Shown here: positions 62,894 through 64,000 of the stretch, one piece after another
Position numbering within the stretch: position 1 is the first letter of the stretch
Layout: each line of letters starts with the position of its first letter
From: Emticicia fluvialis
GTDB taxonomy: Bacteria > Bacteroidota > Bacteroidia > Cytophagales > Spirosomataceae
Assembly (NCBI RefSeq): GCF_024793945.1
Contig: NZ_JANUSD010000001.1
Coordinates: 124,001-188,000 of the forward strand
Length of the DNA: 64,000 nucleotides
Reading direction: 5' to 3'
Translations under genes and position numbers: made by a program
Notes under the pieces: generated by a model
Told to the model about the DNA's origin: nothing
Database searches by the model: none
The model's input: only the letters and a program-made list of their open reading frames with translations

Positions 62894-63334
62894 TTATGCC
62901 TGCGCCACATAATTTGGGTCAAATTCCACAATCCATTCAATACCATATTTGTCTCTGAACATACCCGCATAGGTTCCCCAGGGGCCTTGGTCAATAGGGC
63001 CTTCAATATTTCCCCCAGCCGATAAACCATTAAATAGCAGGTCGGCCTCTTCGCGGCTTTCAGCATTTACCACTATTTTCGACCTGTTTTCGTTTTCGTT
63101 TACCCTACCCATAAACTCAGGAACATCATTGCCTATTAATGCACTGTATTTACCTAAAGGCAAGGCAATTTGCATTATTTTTTTAGCTTCATTTTCAGCT
63201 ACCTGAAATTCGTCGCTTGCTAAATCGCCGAAGCGGATTATTCTGGAAAATTCGCCGCCAAAAACTGATTTGTAAAAAGTAAAAGCTTCTTCAGCATTGC
63301 CGTTGAAGTTAATCCAGGTGTTAATTGTTCTCAT
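62894..63334 (-). CDS. VOC-family protein (PhnB-like fold)
   Basis: 146-aa glyoxalase-fold protein of the so-called PhnB-like group. INTWINFNGNAEEAFTFYKS starts the first beta-alpha-beta module, and YAGMFRDKYGIEWIVEF ends the second. Members are often next to SRPBCC and ArsR genes, as here. Despite the name there is no evidence that this group acts on phosphonates. It is separated from the SRPBCC gene by 76 bp on the same strand and is probably co-transcribed. Confidence 0.9.
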   Translation of the reverse strand: MRTINTWINFNGNAEEAFTFYKSVFGGEFSRIIRFGDLASDEFQVAENEAKKIMQIALPLGKYSALIGNDVPEFMGRVNENENRSKIVVNAESREEADLLFNGLSAGGNIEGPIDQGPWGTYAGMFRDKYGIEWIVEFDPNYVAQA

Positions 63335-63410
63335 AATTTTTATTGTTAAAATTTGTTTCTAATTGGTTAAATACCCTCTCTTTTGCATTGAGTATATGAA
63401 AAGCGGGGGT

Positions 63411-63902
63411 CTACGATAAAGCCTCCAGGAGTTCTTCCAGGTTTCTGAGGGTCATGTTGAAACCAATTTTGAAGCCCTCTAACAATTTCTCTAAACGCTC
63501 AAACGATTCATTATATATGGTTATATCAACTCTGGTAATACCATTTTGCTCGCTAAAGTTGTAGTCCCAATCAGAGCCCGGCAATTCCCGGTTTTCATCC
63601 TTATCGGCAAACGTGTTATACATCTTAAAATTGGTTATCGGGGTAATAGACGTAAATTCCTGCACAGCCCAGCGCTCCTGCCCGTCCGGGCTAACCATTG
63701 CATAAAACCGGCGTCCGCCTACCTTAAAATCCATATACTTGGTTTTCGCGCGCATGGGTGCCGGAGCCCCCCATTGGTCAAGTAGTTCGGCTTTTGTAAA
63801 GGCATCCCATACCAGCAATTGCCGCGCATTAAATTCCCGGCTGATGTAAACAGTTTTTGCAGTTTTGTCTACATTAAAATCAAATAGCAAATCGTTGTTC
63901 AT
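63411..63902 (-). CDS. SRPBCC (AHSA1/activator of Hsp90-like) domain protein
   Basis: 163-aa protein with the START-like fold. SREFNARQLLVWDAFTKAEL is the typical N-terminal helix-grip entry. GQERWAVQEFTSITP follows, and the last long helix includes GFKIGFNMTLRNLEELL. These proteins bind hydrophobic ligands and often sit downstream of an ArsR-type regulator. The start overlaps the stop of the upstream regulator gene (ATGA), so the two are translationally coupled. Confidence 0.9.
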   Translation of the reverse strand: MNNDLLFDFNVDKTAKTVYISREFNARQLLVWDAFTKAELLDQWGAPAPMRAKTKYMDFKVGGRRFYAMVSPDGQERWAVQEFTSITPITNFKMYNTFADKDENRELPGSDWDYNFSEQNGITRVDITIYNESFERLEKLLEGFKIGFNMTLRNLEELLEALS

Positions 63903-64000
63903 TCTTCTTTCGTTTTAATAGTTGATAATAGTTGGTCAAGCTGGTTAAATTGGGTTTCCCAGTTTTGTCTGAACTGGGCTAGCCAGTGGTCAAATTCCTG
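63899..64000 (-). CDS. ArsR-family regulator, C-terminal end only
   Basis: The last 33 codons of a gene running off the window edge, ending FNQLDQLLSTIKTKEE. The pattern FDHWLAQFRQNWETQFNQLD is typical of the C-terminus of ArsR-type regulators encoded upstream of SRPBCC genes. The DNA-binding part is outside the window. Confidence 0.7.
   Translation of the reverse strand, partial: QEFDHWLAQFRQNWETQFNQLDQLLSTIKTKEE

Noticed and set aside
62894..63334. VOC protein as part of phosphonate metabolism because of the PhnB name
   Set aside because: The PhnB-like label is historical; the neighbours are SRPBCC and ArsR, not phosphonate genes, and there is no operator array.
1..64000. tRNA, rRNA, CRISPR, insertion sequences, phage genes
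   Set aside because: None found on either strand; no transposase or integrase ORF and no regularly spaced repeat array with spacers.

Overview
The window looks like chromosomal DNA of a Bacteroidota bacterium, probably Cytophagales. The evidence is SusC/SusD and other TonB-dependent receptors with carboxypeptidase-regulatory N-termini, DUF1501/DUF1800 secretion-type genes, a type IX-like C-terminal tail, and promoters of the Bacteroidota TTTG / TAnnTTTG type. I see almost no Shine-Dalgarno sequences, and no rRNA, tRNA, CRISPR array or transposase. The genus cannot be fixed from the sequence alone.

Layout. 0.3-5.2 kb: recQ, then a KdsD-type isomerase and an M48 peptidase. 5.6-11.4 kb: DUF1800, DUF1501 and a PA14 surface protein. 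11.5-12.2 kb: a rhodanese-thioredoxin lipoprotein. 12.4-41 kb is dominated by phosphorus acquisition: a TonB receptor with a beta-helix lipoprotein; a DUF5690 transporter-like protein, TIGR03364-type oxidase and phosphonatase-like hydrolase; a second TonB receptor and beta-helix lipoprotein with a beta-propeller phytase; a SusC/SusD pair with a PhnZ-like C-P-cleaving oxygenase and an alkaline-phosphatase-superfamily enzyme; and a PlcP-like metallophosphatase with a glycosyltransferase, which suggests membrane-lipid remodelling. Three promoters here (12.35, 31.9 and 40.85 kb), and weaker ones elsewhere, share tandem NNTAAY hexamers every 11 bp ending 10 bp before the -7 box. This reads as a PhoB/OmpR-type operator and ties the loci into one putative phosphate-starvation regulon.

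41.4-48.2 kb: a two-component system followed by a universal-stress-like gene that has its own 11-bp-phased operator, then an AraC / aldehyde dehydrogenase / DUF779 module and a DinB protein. 48.8-54 kb: a three-gene operon of unknown function (597, 888 and 209 aa).

54.2-59.5 kb: the most novel part. Two short ORFs (48 and 49 aa) have nearly identical N-terminal halves and unrelated C-terminal ends, as in ribosomally made peptide precursors. They lie within a ~1.06-kb tandem duplication next to two sulfotransferases, a GT1 glycosyltransferase and an APS kinase able to supply PAPS. I read this as a possible sulfated and/or glycosylated peptide system. 59.5-61 kb: a DUF4956 / VTC polyphosphate polymerase pair. 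61.2-64 kb: a membrane protein, a beta-trefoil-like repeat protein, VOC and SRPBCC proteins, and the end of an ArsR-type regulator cut by the window edge.
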